Shown one piece after another: positions 1 through 9,808 of a stretch of DNA of 64,000 bases. Position 1 is the stretch's first letter, and every line of letters starts with the position of its first letter. Both the position numbers and the translations under genes were made by a program. The DNA comes from Methanohalophilus profundi (lineage in GTDB: Archaea > Halobacteriota > Methanosarcinia > Methanosarcinales > Methanosarcinaceae), in the NCBI RefSeq assembly GCF_004137855.1, contig NZ_QBKB01000002.1, positions 1,249,301 through 1,313,300 on the forward strand, in the 5' to 3' direction. A model generated the notes under the pieces. The model worked only from the letters and a program-made list of their open reading frames with translations, did not search any database and was not told where the DNA came from.

Positions 1-2
1 CC

Positions 3-302
3 TGTCGGGAGATGGAAAGTGTCCTGGTCGACAGGAAAGGTTATTCCTTCCCCCTGAAAACGGATGAATACTGCCGGATGCACCTGCTTAACTCCCGGGG
101 ATTGAGCATGCTTGATTACCTGGAGGATGTGATTGCCACAGGGGTTTCTGCTATACGTATTGAAGCCCGCTGGGAATCACCGGGGGATATCGGCAGTCTG
201 GTTGGCCTGTACAGGCAGGTTCTGGACGGCAGGGCGAGTACAAAGAAAATGCGTGCAGGCAAAAAATATACCACTGGTCACTTCTATCGGGGTGTACTAT
301 GA
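3..302 (+). CDS. Peptidase U32 family protein, C-terminal end (5' partial)
   Basis: Only the last hundred or so codons lie in the window, and the frame is open to the left edge, so the true start is upstream. The visible part carries the family's conserved run of a Cys, then DRKGYSFP, then a MHLLNSRGLSMLDYLEDV-type helix and an IRIEARW strand. This matches the C-terminal half of U32 'collagenase-like' proteases. Relatives in bacteria act in tRNA or ubiquinone hydroxylation as well as proteolysis, so the biochemical role here is open. Its stop overlaps the next gene's start (ATGA), indicating translational coupling. Confidence 0.75.
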   Translation, partial: CREMESVLVDRKGYSFPLKTDEYCRMHLLNSRGLSMLDYLEDVIATGVSAIRIEARWESPGDIGSLVGLYRQVLDGRASTKKMRAGKKYTTGHFYRGVL

Positions 303-736
303 AAGTATTCCTGTCAGGTTCTATCAGGGGAGGCAGGCAAAACCTCCCGGTTTATCAGCAAATGGTACAGATTGTAGAAAACCAAGGCCACGATGTGGCC
401 AGCCTGCATGTGGTTGATCCACATGTTGAAGAAAACGAAGCAGGTATGTCTGAATCCGAAATTTTTGAAAGGGATATGCACCTGCTTGATGGTTGTGACT
501 GCATGATTGCGGAGGTTTCTCTTGCCTCCACAGGTGTTGGCTATGAGGTATGCTCTGCCCTGAACCTCGGTATTCCGGTACAATGTGTTTACCGAGAGGG
601 TTCAACAGTTTCTGCAATGCTGCTGGGAAACACCAACCACCTGATCCTCCTGGATGCCTACCGTGAAGAAAAAGATCTCGAAGCCCTCATCCCGTCGTTT
701 TTGGACTTTGTGAGCGGTGAAGATCAGGTGGAATGA
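299..736 (+). CDS. Nucleoside 2-deoxyribosyltransferase / 2'-deoxynucleoside 5'-monophosphate N-hydrolase family
   Basis: This is a 145-residue protein with the family's N-terminal strand and glycine loop FLSGSIRGG (residues 4-12). It also has a DMHLLDGCDCMIAEVS segment (about 59-74) and the GYE motif whose Glu (about 83) is the likely nucleophile. Family members cleave the N-glycosidic bond of deoxynucleotides in nucleotide salvage or cleanup. The small size and lone domain resemble the Rcl/DNPH1 type more than true transferases; substrate is not predictable. Its start overlaps the stop of the upstream U32 gene by four bases. Confidence 0.75.
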   Translation: MKVFLSGSIRGGRQNLPVYQQMVQIVENQGHDVASLHVVDPHVEENEAGMSESEIFERDMHLLDGCDCMIAEVSLASTGVGYEVCSALNLGIPVQCVYREGSTVSAMLLGNTNHLILLDAYREEKDLEALIPSFLDFVSGEDQVE

Positions 737-782
737 CCTTCCAGTCCCGTATGGATGAAAGACTAGCCCCTGCATTGGAAAC

Positions 783-794
783 AAATATATAATT
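783..794 (+). promoter_or_regulatory. TATA box of the BofA-like gene; transcript probably leaderless
   Basis: An AAATATATAATT element is centred about 26 bases before the ATG at 814. In archaea the TATA box sits about 25 bases upstream of the transcription start, so the mRNA would begin at or next to the ATG. No Shine-Dalgarno sequence is visible, which agrees. Confidence 0.45.
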
Positions 795-813
795 ATGCTG
801 CATATTTTCGTGT

Positions 814-1062
814 ATGGTAGGATCAGAAATAATTCTCGTTCTTGTAGCTATTATTGTAGCCCTTATGATCTATAAGGTTCTCAAGACCGTTAAAAGTCTC
901 ATAGTAAATACCATTCTCGGCCTTGCCATAATCGTGGGAGCGAATATCGTTTTTGGATTGGGTATAGCTTACTCGGCCGTGGTAATCCTGACATGTGCTA
1001 TTGGCGGGCCCATCGGTGCCTTACTGGTTATCCTGCTCAACCATCTGGGAATCTTCTTCTGA
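814..1062 (+). CDS. Pro-sigmaK-processing inhibitor BofA family membrane protein
   Basis: This 82-residue, very hydrophobic protein has about three predicted membrane segments. They end in a GGPIGALLVILLNHLGI block typical of the archaeal BofA-like family. Bacillus BofA inhibits an intramembrane protease during sporulation; archaea have no sigma K, so the role here is unknown. The last ~42 bases overlap the 3' end of the convergent methyltransferase gene. A leaderless start at 814 is supported by TATA spacing. Confidence 0.65.
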   Translation: MVGSEIILVLVAIIVALMIYKVLKTVKSLIVNTILGLAIIVGANIVFGLGIAYSAVVILTCAIGGPIGALLVILLNHLGIFF

Positions 1063-1671
1063 AGGTTTGCGGGCCACCAGGAAAATCGAATGGCGGGTAT
1101 ATTCCGTGCCTCTGAATATCTTTTTTTTCAGTCTGTTTTCTTTTTTAGTAATATCCAGTTTGTCAAAAAGACTCTCTACTTCTTCCATGGTGAAATAGTG
1201 GTAGATGATTCCGTTTTTGCGTCGGAATGTATGCTGCTCCACAGCATCCCCTCCATAGCGCATGTCCTCCCTGCCAAAAGCCTCGAAGATAAGTTTCCCT
1301 CCCGGTTTCAGTACATTCATCATCTGGTTTGCGGCCTGTTTTCTTTCCGCCTCAAACAGATGCTGGAGTACCCCCTGGCACAGTACCACATCAAAAGAAG
1401 CCTCTGGGAAAGGAAGGTCTGTAATACTTGCCCTGCATAAAGGCAATTCTGCCTTTTCCCATAATCTCAAAAGGCCACGCTGGGAGACATCACAGCCCAC
1501 GGTTGTATATTCACGAGAGAGAGAGATAGCATACCTGCCGTGGCCGCAGCCGGCATCCAGAATAAGTTCACCTCCCTCAAGTTCCTCCTGCAGGGAGGAT
1601 ATATCCAGCGGTCCCGCCCACCGGACATGACGGTATTCCTCATCCCAGGCGCTGAAGTGTTTGCAGGCCAT
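1021..1671 (-). CDS. Class I SAM-dependent methyltransferase
   Basis: The 216-residue protein has a Rossmann methyltransferase core. Motif I LILDAGCGHGRYA lies at residues 36-48, an acidic CDVS follows, then PEASFDVVLCQGVLQHL and VLKPGGKLIFEAFG, which match motifs IV-V. The substrate cannot be deduced; this group includes ubiquinone/menaquinone-like and small-molecule methylases. It starts one base after the lysS stop, so it is probably co-transcribed with lysS. Its end overlaps the convergent BofA gene. Confidence 0.8.
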   Translation of the reverse strand: MACKHFSAWDEEYRHVRWAGPLDISSLQEELEGGELILDAGCGHGRYAISLSREYTTVGCDVSQRGLLRLWEKAELPLCRASITDLPFPEASFDVVLCQGVLQHLFEAERKQAANQMMNVLKPGGKLIFEAFGREDMRYGGDAVEQHTFRRKNGIIYHYFTMEEVESLFDKLDITKKENRLKKKIFRGTEYTRHSIFLVARKPSEEDSQMVEQDNQ

Positions 1672-1672
1672 A

Positions 1673-3256
1673 TCAGGGCCTGTACTCTGCGGCTTCCCTG
1701 AACCGCCTGATCAGGAACCCCTTTTCCAGTGAGGACAAAAACCACCCGGCTTTCGGACCGGAAGCCTGGCCCAGCAGGGATATGTAGAGGGCTTTGAACA
1801 GATCCTTCGGACCGATGGTAAATTCTTCGTCCATTACTTTCTCCATATCCCTGTGCAGCCTGCCTTCTTCTTCCTTTGCGGAATAGACAAGATTGTGATA
1901 ATCAGAACCATCAAGTTCTGCACTTTCTTCCAGGGCATCGGCAAGGGTTGTCAGGAATGCTCGTTGTTTGTCGGAAAGGGTGGCCGCAAGTTCGGGCAGT
2001 TTCTCCTGAACACTGAATTTTGCGAAGGGAGGAGCGCACATATCAAGCCAGTTGCCCACATTATCAGCGAGCTGCTTTATGCATTCCGTATTTTTGGTAT
2101 CGTAACCCACTCGCTCTACGATTTTCAATATTCTGTTAAAATCTCCGTGAGCTACCTGGTGGATGGTTGTCATGTGCTTGAACGGGATATCCGTATGGCA
2201 CAGGCCGCTTGCATGGGAAAGTTCCTTTACACGCCTGTCATATTCGGAGTCGCCTCCTGTATGATGGAGTTTCTCATACTGGTCCACAAGAGTAAGCAGC
2301 GGCTGTGCAGGGTCAAAACGGATGTGCTTTTCGGGCTTAGTTCGGATGATCAGATATCTCAGGACCTCGGGGGGTACAACCTTGAGCATATCTGCAATGG
2401 ATACAACCACGCCGGTGGATGAGGACATCGCCCCTTCCTTGCCCAGCATGATCCATTCGTAGACAATGGGATATGGGGGTTCGCAGTCAAAAATTTCTCT
2501 GGCGATACGTTTGCCGGTGTCATAGGAACCGCCCCTTGAGGCGTGGTCCTTGCCGAAAGGTTCCGCGGTCACACCGAGGATTTGCCAGCGAGCAGGCCAG
2601 TCCACACGCCAGGTCAGTTTCCCCCCACCCTGCATGGATACAGTGCCGCTGTGACCGCAGGAACAGGTGTAATTCACTGTTTCTTCCTTTTCATCGAAAC
2701 CCGTAACCTTTGTGGTATTGATCTTTCCACACTGCATGCAGATCGGGTTGAAAGGATTCCAGTCATCAGTAGGTTCCTTTCCGGAAACCTCTTTCAGGAT
2801 GGCTGCAATCTCATCTCTCTTTTTCAGGGCAGTTTTAATGGCCTCGTTATACCTGCCGGATTTGTACAGTTCATCTGCCAGGTATACTTCAGGCTTGATT
2901 CCCAGCCGGTGCAGGGAATCCAGGAACGGCTGCAGGAAATGGTCTGCATAATTCTTGCATTTACCGCAGGGACAGGGGATCTCGGAGAGAGGTTTGCCCA
3001 CATGTTCCTCATAACTCTCATCCAAAAACGGATAGACCTTTCTCAGAGGATCGTAGGTGTCTGCAATGTAGATCAGTTCTGCGTCTGCATCCCTTTCCAG
3101 TAATGCACGATATGCGGCATCGGCTGTCACAACCTCTCGCATGTTCCCGACATGGATGTGGCCGGAGGGGGTGATACCGGTGGCAACGAGGTGTGTGTTT
3201 CCCCTTTCAAGGGTTTCTTCAGCAACAACATCTGCCCAGTGTGTAATTTCTGCCAT
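1673..3256 (-). CDS. lysS: Lysyl-tRNA synthetase, class I
   Basis: This enzyme charges tRNA-Lys with lysine. It is the archaeal class I type, unrelated to the class II enzyme of most bacteria. A HIGH-like motif HIHVG lies at residues 33-37 and a KMSKS-like MSSSTG at 277-282. Cys clusters CPCGKC (95-100), C173/C176 and C198/C200 probably bind zinc. The length, 527 residues, is normal. A GTG nine bases upstream is possible, but the ATG at 3256 has a GGTGA ribosome site at the right distance and gives the usual MAEITHWAD start. Confidence 0.95.
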   Translation of the reverse strand: MAEITHWADVVAEETLERGNTHLVATGITPSGHIHVGNMREVVTADAAYRALLERDADAELIYIADTYDPLRKVYPFLDESYEEHVGKPLSEIPCPCGKCKNYADHFLQPFLDSLHRLGIKPEVYLADELYKSGRYNEAIKTALKKRDEIAAILKEVSGKEPTDDWNPFNPICMQCGKINTTKVTGFDEKEETVNYTCSCGHSGTVSMQGGGKLTWRVDWPARWQILGVTAEPFGKDHASRGGSYDTGKRIAREIFDCEPPYPIVYEWIMLGKEGAMSSSTGVVVSIADMLKVVPPEVLRYLIIRTKPEKHIRFDPAQPLLTLVDQYEKLHHTGGDSEYDRRVKELSHASGLCHTDIPFKHMTTIHQVAHGDFNRILKIVERVGYDTKNTECIKQLADNVGNWLDMCAPPFAKFSVQEKLPELAATLSDKQRAFLTTLADALEESAELDGSDYHNLVYSAKEEEGRLHRDMEKVMDEEFTIGPKDLFKALYISLLGQASGPKAGWFLSSLEKGFLIRRFREAAEYRP

Positions 3257-3382
3257 TATGTTCACCGATAATGATTTTATTCAAAATTTCTATGATTATG
3301 TGCCTTTCTAAAGGTTTCATGTTTTAAATCAATATCTGTAGGTATCGAAATTTATTTATCAATAAGGCTCTATCGGAAAGCC

Positions 3383-3925
3383 ATGATTCCTTCCAGGGCG
3401 TTCCTCACAAAGGGAACAGGTGTCCATCGGGATAAACTGGCTTCCTTTGAACTTGCGTTAAGGGATGCGGGTATTGAAAAATATAATCTTGTGAGTGTTT
3501 CCAGTATCCTGCCCCCCGGTTGCAGGATGATTCCAAAGGAGGAGGGTCTTGAAGATCTCAGTCCCGGGGAGATCGTCTATTCCGTACTTGCTCGCAACCA
3601 GACCAATGAAGCTCATCGTCTGATAGCTTCGGCAGTAGGAACGGCGGTACCTGTGAATGAGGATAATTATGGGTACATTTCAGAACACCATTCCTTCGGG
3701 GAAGATGAGGATACCGCAGGGATATATGCAGAGGATATTGCTGCCACAATGCTCGCAACCACCCTGGGTATTGAATTTGATGCCGATTCTGCCTGGCAGG
3801 AAAGGGAACAGCTCTACAGGGCCAGCGGTCATATTATTAATACTTCTCATTTCTGCCAGACTGCCAAAGGCGACAGGAGTGGTCTCTGGACAACCGTTGT
3901 GGCTGCTATGGTATTTGTGGAGTAA
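3383..3925 (+). CDS. pdaD: Pyruvoyl-dependent arginine decarboxylase
   Basis: This enzyme converts arginine to agmatine, the first step of archaeal polyamine and hypusine precursor synthesis. The 180-residue proenzyme carries the self-cleavage motif VSVSSILPP. Cleavage between Ser40 and Ser41 would give the beta chain and an N-terminal pyruvoyl group on the alpha chain. It converges with a PLP decarboxylase and lies near deoxyhypusine synthase. The agmatinase-like gene and aIF5A are elsewhere in the window (26.1-27.4 kb). All key residues look intact. Confidence 0.93.
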   Translation: MIPSRAFLTKGTGVHRDKLASFELALRDAGIEKYNLVSVSSILPPGCRMIPKEEGLEDLSPGEIVYSVLARNQTNEAHRLIASAVGTAVPVNEDNYGYISEHHSFGEDEDTAGIYAEDIAATMLATTLGIEFDADSAWQEREQLYRASGHIINTSHFCQTAKGDRSGLWTTVVAAMVFVE

Positions 3926-3926
3926 C

Positions 3927-4970
3927 TCAATCAGTAAATTCAGTGGTGATTTCTTCCAGATCGCAGAAATCAGACCTGAAATTATATGCCCCTGCATTTA
4001 TGAAGGTAATCGGATCGCCAATTTGCGGCCTCTTTTCGAGATAAACACGGTACCTGAACAGATCCATTGAACAGGGTGTACAACCCTTGATCACATAGGC
4101 TTCTCCTTCATGGCTGCTGACCTCATTCTCCACACGAAGTTTTACAGGTACCAGGATTGCATCCATATCACTGTTGTATACGGAAGCATTCACGATGACA
4201 TTGTCCTCATAAATCGCCATCACACGACTCACCAGTTTGCCTGCAGGCGCGGCAATATACCTGCCGGGTTCAATCATGAGGGATATGTCCCTGTCATGCA
4301 ACCATTTCCTGAAATCTGTAATTCTTTTGAAAATACCTCCGATGACATCGGCATTACTGTTGGCATAAATTGAAGGCAAACCTCCCCCGATATTGAGAAC
4401 ATCGATGGCATCCAGTGTTTCAGGACTGATTACATCTTCGATATCACGCTGCAGTTTCCATTCGCTCACGTTCTGGGTCTTCCTGTGGAAATGTATGCCA
4501 AGTTTACCGATATTAGGGCTGTCCACCAGTTCGCCAATACGTCGGTTTATGGTTGCAGAAGGCATACCAAAGACAAAATAGCGTTCGGTACGTATGGAAT
4601 TTTCCCGCAGCTTGAGCCTGAGCATAAGGTTGATCTTGCGGTTGGTGTCCTTAAGGGTTGCAAGCAGGACTTCCAGGTCGTGTTCGTTGTCTAGAATGAA
4701 ATTCCGAATGCCCCTGTTATAGAGTTCCTTTGCCTGGGCACTGCTCCACCCCTGTGCCAGAAATACTGCTCTGGATAGATCACATATATGTTTCAGTTCG
4801 TTCTCCATATGGACGCTGAAAAGACAATCCGTCATCTCTTCAAGTACAGGGGTGACTTTAGGGTTAGTCTTGGAACTGTATGAGACAATGTCAGCGATAT
4901 CCTTCACCAGATCATACTGTTGCATAATCACGCTTTTTGAAAGAATGAATTTGGGATCAGGGACAGTCAT
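3927..4970 (-). CDS. Group IV (alanine-racemase-fold) PLP decarboxylase, ornithine/DAP/polyamine type
   Basis: The 347-residue protein belongs to the eukaryotic-ODC / DAP-decarboxylase fold. The probable PLP lysine is K34 in SYSSKTNPK. LGIHFH (158-163), GGGLPS (195-200) and the phosphate-binding EPGRYIA (234-240) follow. The C-terminal catalytic part has GCTPCSMD (C297, C300, D303) and INAGAYN (324-330). It is directly downstream of deoxyhypusine synthase on the same strand, 13 bases away, which ties it to polyamine supply. Ornithine, carboxy(nor)spermidine or diaminopimelate could be the substrate; the specificity helix does not decide this by eye. Confidence 0.8.
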   Translation of the reverse strand: MTVPDPKFILSKSVIMQQYDLVKDIADIVSYSSKTNPKVTPVLEEMTDCLFSVHMENELKHICDLSRAVFLAQGWSSAQAKELYNRGIRNFILDNEHDLEVLLATLKDTNRKINLMLRLKLRENSIRTERYFVFGMPSATINRRIGELVDSPNIGKLGIHFHRKTQNVSEWKLQRDIEDVISPETLDAIDVLNIGGGLPSIYANSNADVIGGIFKRITDFRKWLHDRDISLMIEPGRYIAAPAGKLVSRVMAIYEDNVIVNASVYNSDMDAILVPVKLRVENEVSSHEGEAYVIKGCTPCSMDLFRYRVYLEKRPQIGDPITFINAGAYNFRSDFCDLEEITTEFTD

Positions 4971-4983
4971 TTTATAAATCTCT

Positions 4984-5934
4984 TTACTTATTTTCTATAT
5001 TCAGTAATCCTTCTTCGTACAGTTCATCCAGTGCCCGAGTCATTGCCATCGGGAAGGTTATGCTGACATCACCGATAACCGTGGCAATATCACTTTCATC
5101 CTTAACCTTGCCCCAGGATTTTGCTTCACTTGTATTGGCACCGGACATGCTCCCTGAAGTGCGGTGGGCTGTGGTCATGTATACAGCGTATTCCGCCCCT
5201 CCGTTGAGCAATGTAGCCAGGATTGCATGGTGTTTGGATATTGAACCACCCAGGGCGATAACTCCCTTCCTGTCATCATGGCTGGTGGTAAGGAGAATGT
5301 TGCCGAAATCTTTCACGACGTCAACTATGAAATCCGGGTTTTCCTGCTGGAAAAGATACAGGTGGAATCCGAAGGCACCATCAGTTATGGCGGGACAGAA
5401 AACAGGCACATCATTCTTTGCTGCCTGGTAAAGGATTGAGTTCTGGTCATCCAAAAGCAGGCCGATTTCCCGCAGCATCTCTGATACAGACCATCTTTTT
5501 TGCTTTGCGTAGAGTTTCCTGAGAATATCCGTGATCATATCCTCGAAATTCATGTAACTTTGGTTCTGGATCAGGAGATTCCCGATTCTGTTAATTCCTC
5601 TCTCATGGAGCTCCACATCGTCTGTATTGAAATTGCCGATGGAGAAAACTTCCCCTGTGGCTTTCATTATATCCTCTTCAAGGCCCCCGACCGTTGTAAC
5701 AAGCACGTCTGCAATTCCCAATTCAATGAGCTGGGCAAAAAATCCTCTCAGCCCGGAAGTAACCATGTTGGAGGTAAATGTAAGGAAAACCTTTGCTGAA
5801 TCCTTTTTCATCTTGACTATTACTTCGGATGCCCGATGCAGTTCTACACTCTGAAAACCCACATTCTCATAGGAATCAACGAGTTCGGACACTCTCATGT
5901 CTTTTTTCCAGTGGAGATCCTTTACCTGAACCAT
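4984..5934 (-). CDS. dys: Deoxyhypusine synthase
   Basis: This enzyme transfers an aminobutyl group to the target lysine of aIF5A in an NAD-dependent reaction. The protein is 316 residues, normal for archaea. It shows SNMVTSG (55-61), TVGG (81-84), the CPAITDGAFGFH substrate region (180-191) and the catalytic lysine K234 in GGSISKHH. The start follows a divergent promoter region shared with the iron regulator gene. The downstream PLP decarboxylase is probably in the same transcript. The acceptor protein aIF5A is encoded at 27.0-27.4 kb. Confidence 0.95.
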   Translation of the reverse strand: MVQVKDLHWKKDMRVSELVDSYENVGFQSVELHRASEVIVKMKKDSAKVFLTFTSNMVTSGLRGFFAQLIELGIADVLVTTVGGLEEDIMKATGEVFSIGNFNTDDVELHERGINRIGNLLIQNQSYMNFEDMITDILRKLYAKQKRWSVSEMLREIGLLLDDQNSILYQAAKNDVPVFCPAITDGAFGFHLYLFQQENPDFIVDVVKDFGNILLTTSHDDRKGVIALGGSISKHHAILATLLNGGAEYAVYMTTAHRTSGSMSGANTSEAKSWGKVKDESDIATVIGDVSITFPMAMTRALDELYEEGLLNIENK

Positions 5935-6008
5935 TGTATATCACGACTTTTAGGATACAATTCATGTTCTTATTCACTTAAAAAGTTGTTCGGCATTTGT
6001 GTGCGAGC

Positions 6009-6027
6009 GTTAAATATATATTTATAG
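6009..6027. promoter_or_regulatory. AT-rich divergent promoter between dys and the DtxR-family gene
   Basis: The 163-base gap holds a GTTAAATATATATTTATAG block that can serve as TATA box in either direction. About 40 bases further right is a CCTAATATAACATGTATTCTAA stretch with ACATGT at its centre. It is a plausible but imperfect site for the metal-dependent regulator encoded just downstream. Confidence 0.4.
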
Positions 6028-6097
6028 ATTATCTACTTCACTTTCGCATAACCTAATATAACATGTATTCTAATTTTCCTCTAGAAGTGGGTCATTT

Positions 6098-6787
6098 ATG
6101 TATACTGAGAGAACCGAAGAATATCTGGAAACCATACAGGGTTTGATCAATCGCACAAGTTCCCCGGCCAAGAACAAGGATATAGCAAAGGAACTTGAAA
6201 TTTCTCCGGCAACAGTTACTGAAATGATACAGCGCCTCTCGGATGAAGGCCTTGTGACTCATGCTCCTTATAGTGGGGTTGAATTGACCGAATCCGGAAT
6301 AATACAGGCCAACAATCTTCAGCGAAAACATCTGGTGCTCAAGAACTTTTTCACCAGGGTACTTGATATAAATGAAGAAGTAGCGGACCAGGAAGCCTGT
6401 GCGCTCGAACATGTTATGTCAGATGTTGTACTTGAAAGAATGTGCTCTTATCTGGCAGAAAAAGGTCTTTGTGATATTTCTGAAACCACTCTGCCTTCTA
6501 AATGTAGTTTGAGCAGGGAACATTATATTTCTCTTGTAGAAATGAATGAAAAAACTAAAGGAAAAGTGGTAATGGTTGCCCTGCCAAAAGAGACCAAGGA
6601 TAGGCTCACGTCATTGGGGATGGTTGCAGGTGAGGATATTGAAATCAAAAGAAAACAAAAACAGGGTTGTATTTCTATAATTACCAAGGGTACTGAAATA
6701 GCCCTGGGAAATGAAGTGGCAGAGAAAATTTTTGTGAAACCTGCAGAAAACGACCACATGCAACGGAGACGTGGTAGTCATTCCTGA
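6098..6787 (+). CDS. DtxR/MntR-family metal-dependent transcription regulator with C-terminal FeoA domain
   Basis: This is a likely iron- or manganese-responsive repressor. Residues 1-70 form a winged helix (NKDIAKELEISPATVTEMIQRLSDEGLV). The middle carries the metal-binding and dimer helices with the CALEHVMSD motif, and residues ~150-220 form an SH3-like FeoA domain (VALPKETKDRLTSLGMVAGEDIEIKRK). It overlaps the feoB start by 17 bases, so it presumably controls and is co-translated with the ferrous iron transporter. No separate feoA gene is present; the fused domain may supply that role. Confidence 0.88.
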   Translation: MYTERTEEYLETIQGLINRTSSPAKNKDIAKELEISPATVTEMIQRLSDEGLVTHAPYSGVELTESGIIQANNLQRKHLVLKNFFTRVLDINEEVADQEACALEHVMSDVVLERMCSYLAEKGLCDISETTLPSKCSLSREHYISLVEMNEKTKGKVVMVALPKETKDRLTSLGMVAGEDIEIKRKQKQGCISIITKGTEIALGNEVAEKIFVKPAENDHMQRRRGSHS

Positions 6788-8743
6788 TTCTTGCTGCGGG
6801 GCAGCCGAAAAACGCATGCATGACGGCGATCATGACATGACAATTGCCTTTGTTGGCAATCCCAGTGTAGGTAAAAGTGCTTTTTTTTCCAGGGTCACCG
6901 GTGTGGGTGTCATGGTTTCCAATTATCCGGGAACCACCGTGGAAATGACACGTGGCACTGTAAAGGTTGGCCAGAAGAAAATAGATATTGTGGATTTGCC
7001 GGGTATTTATTCACTGGGTACGTCCACAGAGGATGAACGGGTCTCAAAGGAATATCTGCTGCGTGAATATCCCGATGTGATCGTAAATGTGGTGGATGCA
7101 ACAAGACTGGAACGTAACCTCTATCTTACCCTCCAGATACTGGAACTCGGTGTACCTGTAGTAATTGCCCTCAATCAGCTGGATGCCGCCAGGGAAATGG
7201 GAATTGACATTGATGCCCCCAAATTATCCCAAATATTGGGTGTACCTGTTGTACCTACTGTTGCCACAAAGGGAATCGGGCTTGATGAGGTCCTGAAAGA
7301 AGCAGTTGATCCATCCCTTTCACCAGCAGGGCGAATCCGTGTTCACTATGATAATCATATAACTAACGCTATCAATGATCTTGGTGTGGATTTTCCTGAT
7401 ACGGCCTCTGTAATAAAATTGCGAGCTCTTGAAAATGACTCTGATTTTGTACGCATGTGCTGCAGACCCCACGAAGCAGACCTGCTTTTATCAAAAGCTT
7501 CAGAAATGGCTTCAGAAATCGAAGATGTCCACAATATGGCGATTTCAGATACCATGGCAAGAGACCTCTATGGGGAAGCCGGCCAGATTACAGACTCGGT
7601 GCAGTCAATTGTGGAAAAGGACACTTCTCTAAAGCATCGTATTGATGACATGCTCACATCTGAATATGTGGGTGTCGTGGGTCTTGCAGCAGCCCTTTTA
7701 CTTACTTTCCTTCTGGTTTTCAGGGTTGGAGGATTCCTGGAAGAGGGAATCGTCCATCTTTTGAAACCTACCTGATAGCTCCGGTTGAAGCCGAGCTTGC
7801 AACAAGCAACCCCCTTGTGCGCAATGTAATCATCTATTCCCTGCTGGGCATAGAGGCTGGATTTGCCATTGCAATTCCCTACATAGGGGTTTTTTATATT
7901 ATCCTCTCGGTTTTCGAGGATTCGGGATATCTGACCCGTGCAGCTTTCCTGCTGGATAACCTGACTCACAGGATGGGGTTGCATGGCAGGGCAGTGATCC
8001 CTCTGGTACTTGGGCTGGGTTGTAATGTACCGGCAATCATGGCTACCCGTGCATTGAATACATTGAGGGAGAGGCGTATCGCTTCAGTTCTCATATCCCT
8101 TATCCCCTGTTCTGCAAGGACTGTTATTATTCTGGGACTTGTAGGTACCTTTGTAGGTTATTGGGCTGCAGTATCAATCTATGTACTGGAGATTTTCATA
8201 ATTTTCATTACCGGCTGGATACTGGGAAGGGGTCTTCCCGGCGAGCGGACCGGTTTTATTATGGAAATGGGTCCGTTGAGACATCCTGATGTTGTGTCCA
8301 CTCTTAAAAAGACCTGGCTTAGGATACGTGAGTTTGTCTATATCGCATTCCCTCTTCTGATAGTGGGGAGTGCATTACTGGGTGGGCTGGATACTCTGGG
8401 TATTCTGGATATTTTTGAGAATGCCGTATCTCCTATATCTGTAGGGATTCTGGGTCTGCCTGCTTTTGCTGCCACAGCACTTGTATTCGGTATACTGCGC
8501 AAGGAAATGGCGCTTGAGGTACTGGCGGTGCTTGCGGGTACTGCTAACTTTGCAATGGTATTGACGCCTCTGCAGATGTACGTGTTTGCTGTAATTACAA
8601 CAATATACATTCCCTGTGTTGCAACCATTGCAATACTTAAACATGAGCTGGGCACAAGGGATACTGTTATGATCTCCACATTCACGATACTCCTTGCATT
8701 CACCGTGGGTGCAGTAATCTACCAAATAGGAATGCTCTTGTAA
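6771..8743 (+). pseudogene. feoB: Ferrous iron transport protein B, frameshifted
   Basis: FeoB is a GTPase-linked membrane protein for Fe(II) uptake. The first frame (6771-7775) has a short Cys/His N-terminus (CCGAAEKRMHDG), G1 GNPSVGKS, G3 DLPGIYS, G4 NQLD and the first membrane helix. It then stops at 7775. The transmembrane core continues in the next frame from about 7760 (FETYLIAPVEAELATSNPLVRNV) to 8743, including LGLGCNVPAIMATR and SLIPCSAR. One T missing from the run at 7759-7762 explains the break. It is probably a sequencing error; otherwise iron uptake by this protein would be lost. Confidence 0.88.
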
Positions 8744-8794
8744 AATAGGTAAAAATCGACAGGTTTTTAAAAACAATCAACGGTGTTAACTTTA

Positions 8795-9013
8795 ATGACA
8801 CGCATCACTGATTCCCGCAAAAGAAATGCAATATCTGTTTTACAAGATATTTTTGAAATGAACAATATGAGAGAACCTGTGGGAGAAGAGGTAGATTCAT
8901 TGCTCGAAACCATGGGTACACATGCCAGTCTCGTAGAGGGCGATGTTTTATTAAAGGAAGATTTTAGTGATACAGTCACCGATTTGCCACTGAGGGCCAA
9001 TGAAGGAATGTAA
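8795..9013 (+). CDS. Small conserved-looking hypothetical protein
   Basis: I do not recognise this protein of about 72 residues. It is charged, with a helical N-terminal half (RKRNAISVLQDIFEMNN) and an acidic C-terminal half, and no Cys, membrane segment or signal peptide. The ATG at 8795 is preferred over an in-frame GTG at 8783 because GGTG lies about nine bases before it. It lies 50 bases after feoB on the same strand and converges on the TPD-domain gene, so it may be the last gene of the iron operon. Confidence 0.5.
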   Translation: MTRITDSRKRNAISVLQDIFEMNNMREPVGEEVDSLLETMGTHASLVEGDVLLKEDFSDTVTDLPLRANEGM

Positions 9014-9015
9014 TT

Positions 9016-9808
9016 TTACCAGTCAGGCGCGAGATTGAGTAATTCTACTATATCCCGCAGGATGTCTGGATCAAACTCATCATCTATCCTGTAGTCACTT
9101 ATTATATGGCCTTCCAGGCTGATTCCGTCCACGTAACCGTACCAGTAGATAACCATTCCGCTGCCGTATAATTCTTCATAGTGGGAAAACTGCTTTTTGA
9201 TATAGTTCTGATGATCGGTTTCGTTACCAAATACGGCTTTGCTTTCGATCCAGTTTACCTGTTGGCCCCGGATCTCAACAGGATCTGGAAGGAGAAAATC
9301 AGGTGTCTTTTCTGCACTTTGCTTTCTCAATTCTTCTTCTGTCAGATATTCGATATTTCTGTATTCAAGCCACCTGGCTACGATCATTTCCCCGAAAATT
9401 CCTTTCCTGGCCTGGAAAGAGTGGGCTTCAGGTGAAAAATAGAGATCTGTTTCAAGGGCTTCTTTTATTTCAGCTGCCAGCCGGTTGTCTTCTATCTCAT
9501 CTAGATGGTTGAATACGTATTTTTTGGACATCCCCATCTCTTTTAGCAGTGTTGTGGCTATAAGGGTAGGAGGGAACTTGTATTCTTCTGAAAGTTGAAT
9601 TATACTGCTGCCGCTTTTCCATTTTTTGAGCAGTAAAGCACTTTTTATTCTGGATGATATAATGTTTTTTCTTGACGTGATCGATAATCTTCTGGTGCAG
9701 GATGGAAGCGACTACACCTACGGGCTGGCAGTAATCCAGGGCCAGTTTTTCGAAGTCTGAAGCATCAGTGACACTTCGGTGTATCTCATTGTATTCAGTT
9801 TTGTCCAT
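9016..9808 (-). pseudogene. TPD-domain protein (CDIN1/C15orf41-like nuclease fold), frameshifted
   Basis: The C-terminal half (9016-9537) holds the PD-(D/E)XK-like TPD module: KTPDFLLPDPV followed by NWIESKAVFG, then a YGSGMVIYWYGYVD strand. The N-terminal half begins at ATG 9808 in another frame as a helix-turn-helix region. Between them the frames join if one A is removed from the A6 run at 9665-9670 (minus strand), giving KKNIISSRIKSALLLKKW. The archaeal homologs are conserved but of unknown function; human CDIN1 is linked to congenital anaemia. It overlaps nth by 14 bases, suggesting a DNA transaction. Confidence 0.75.
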
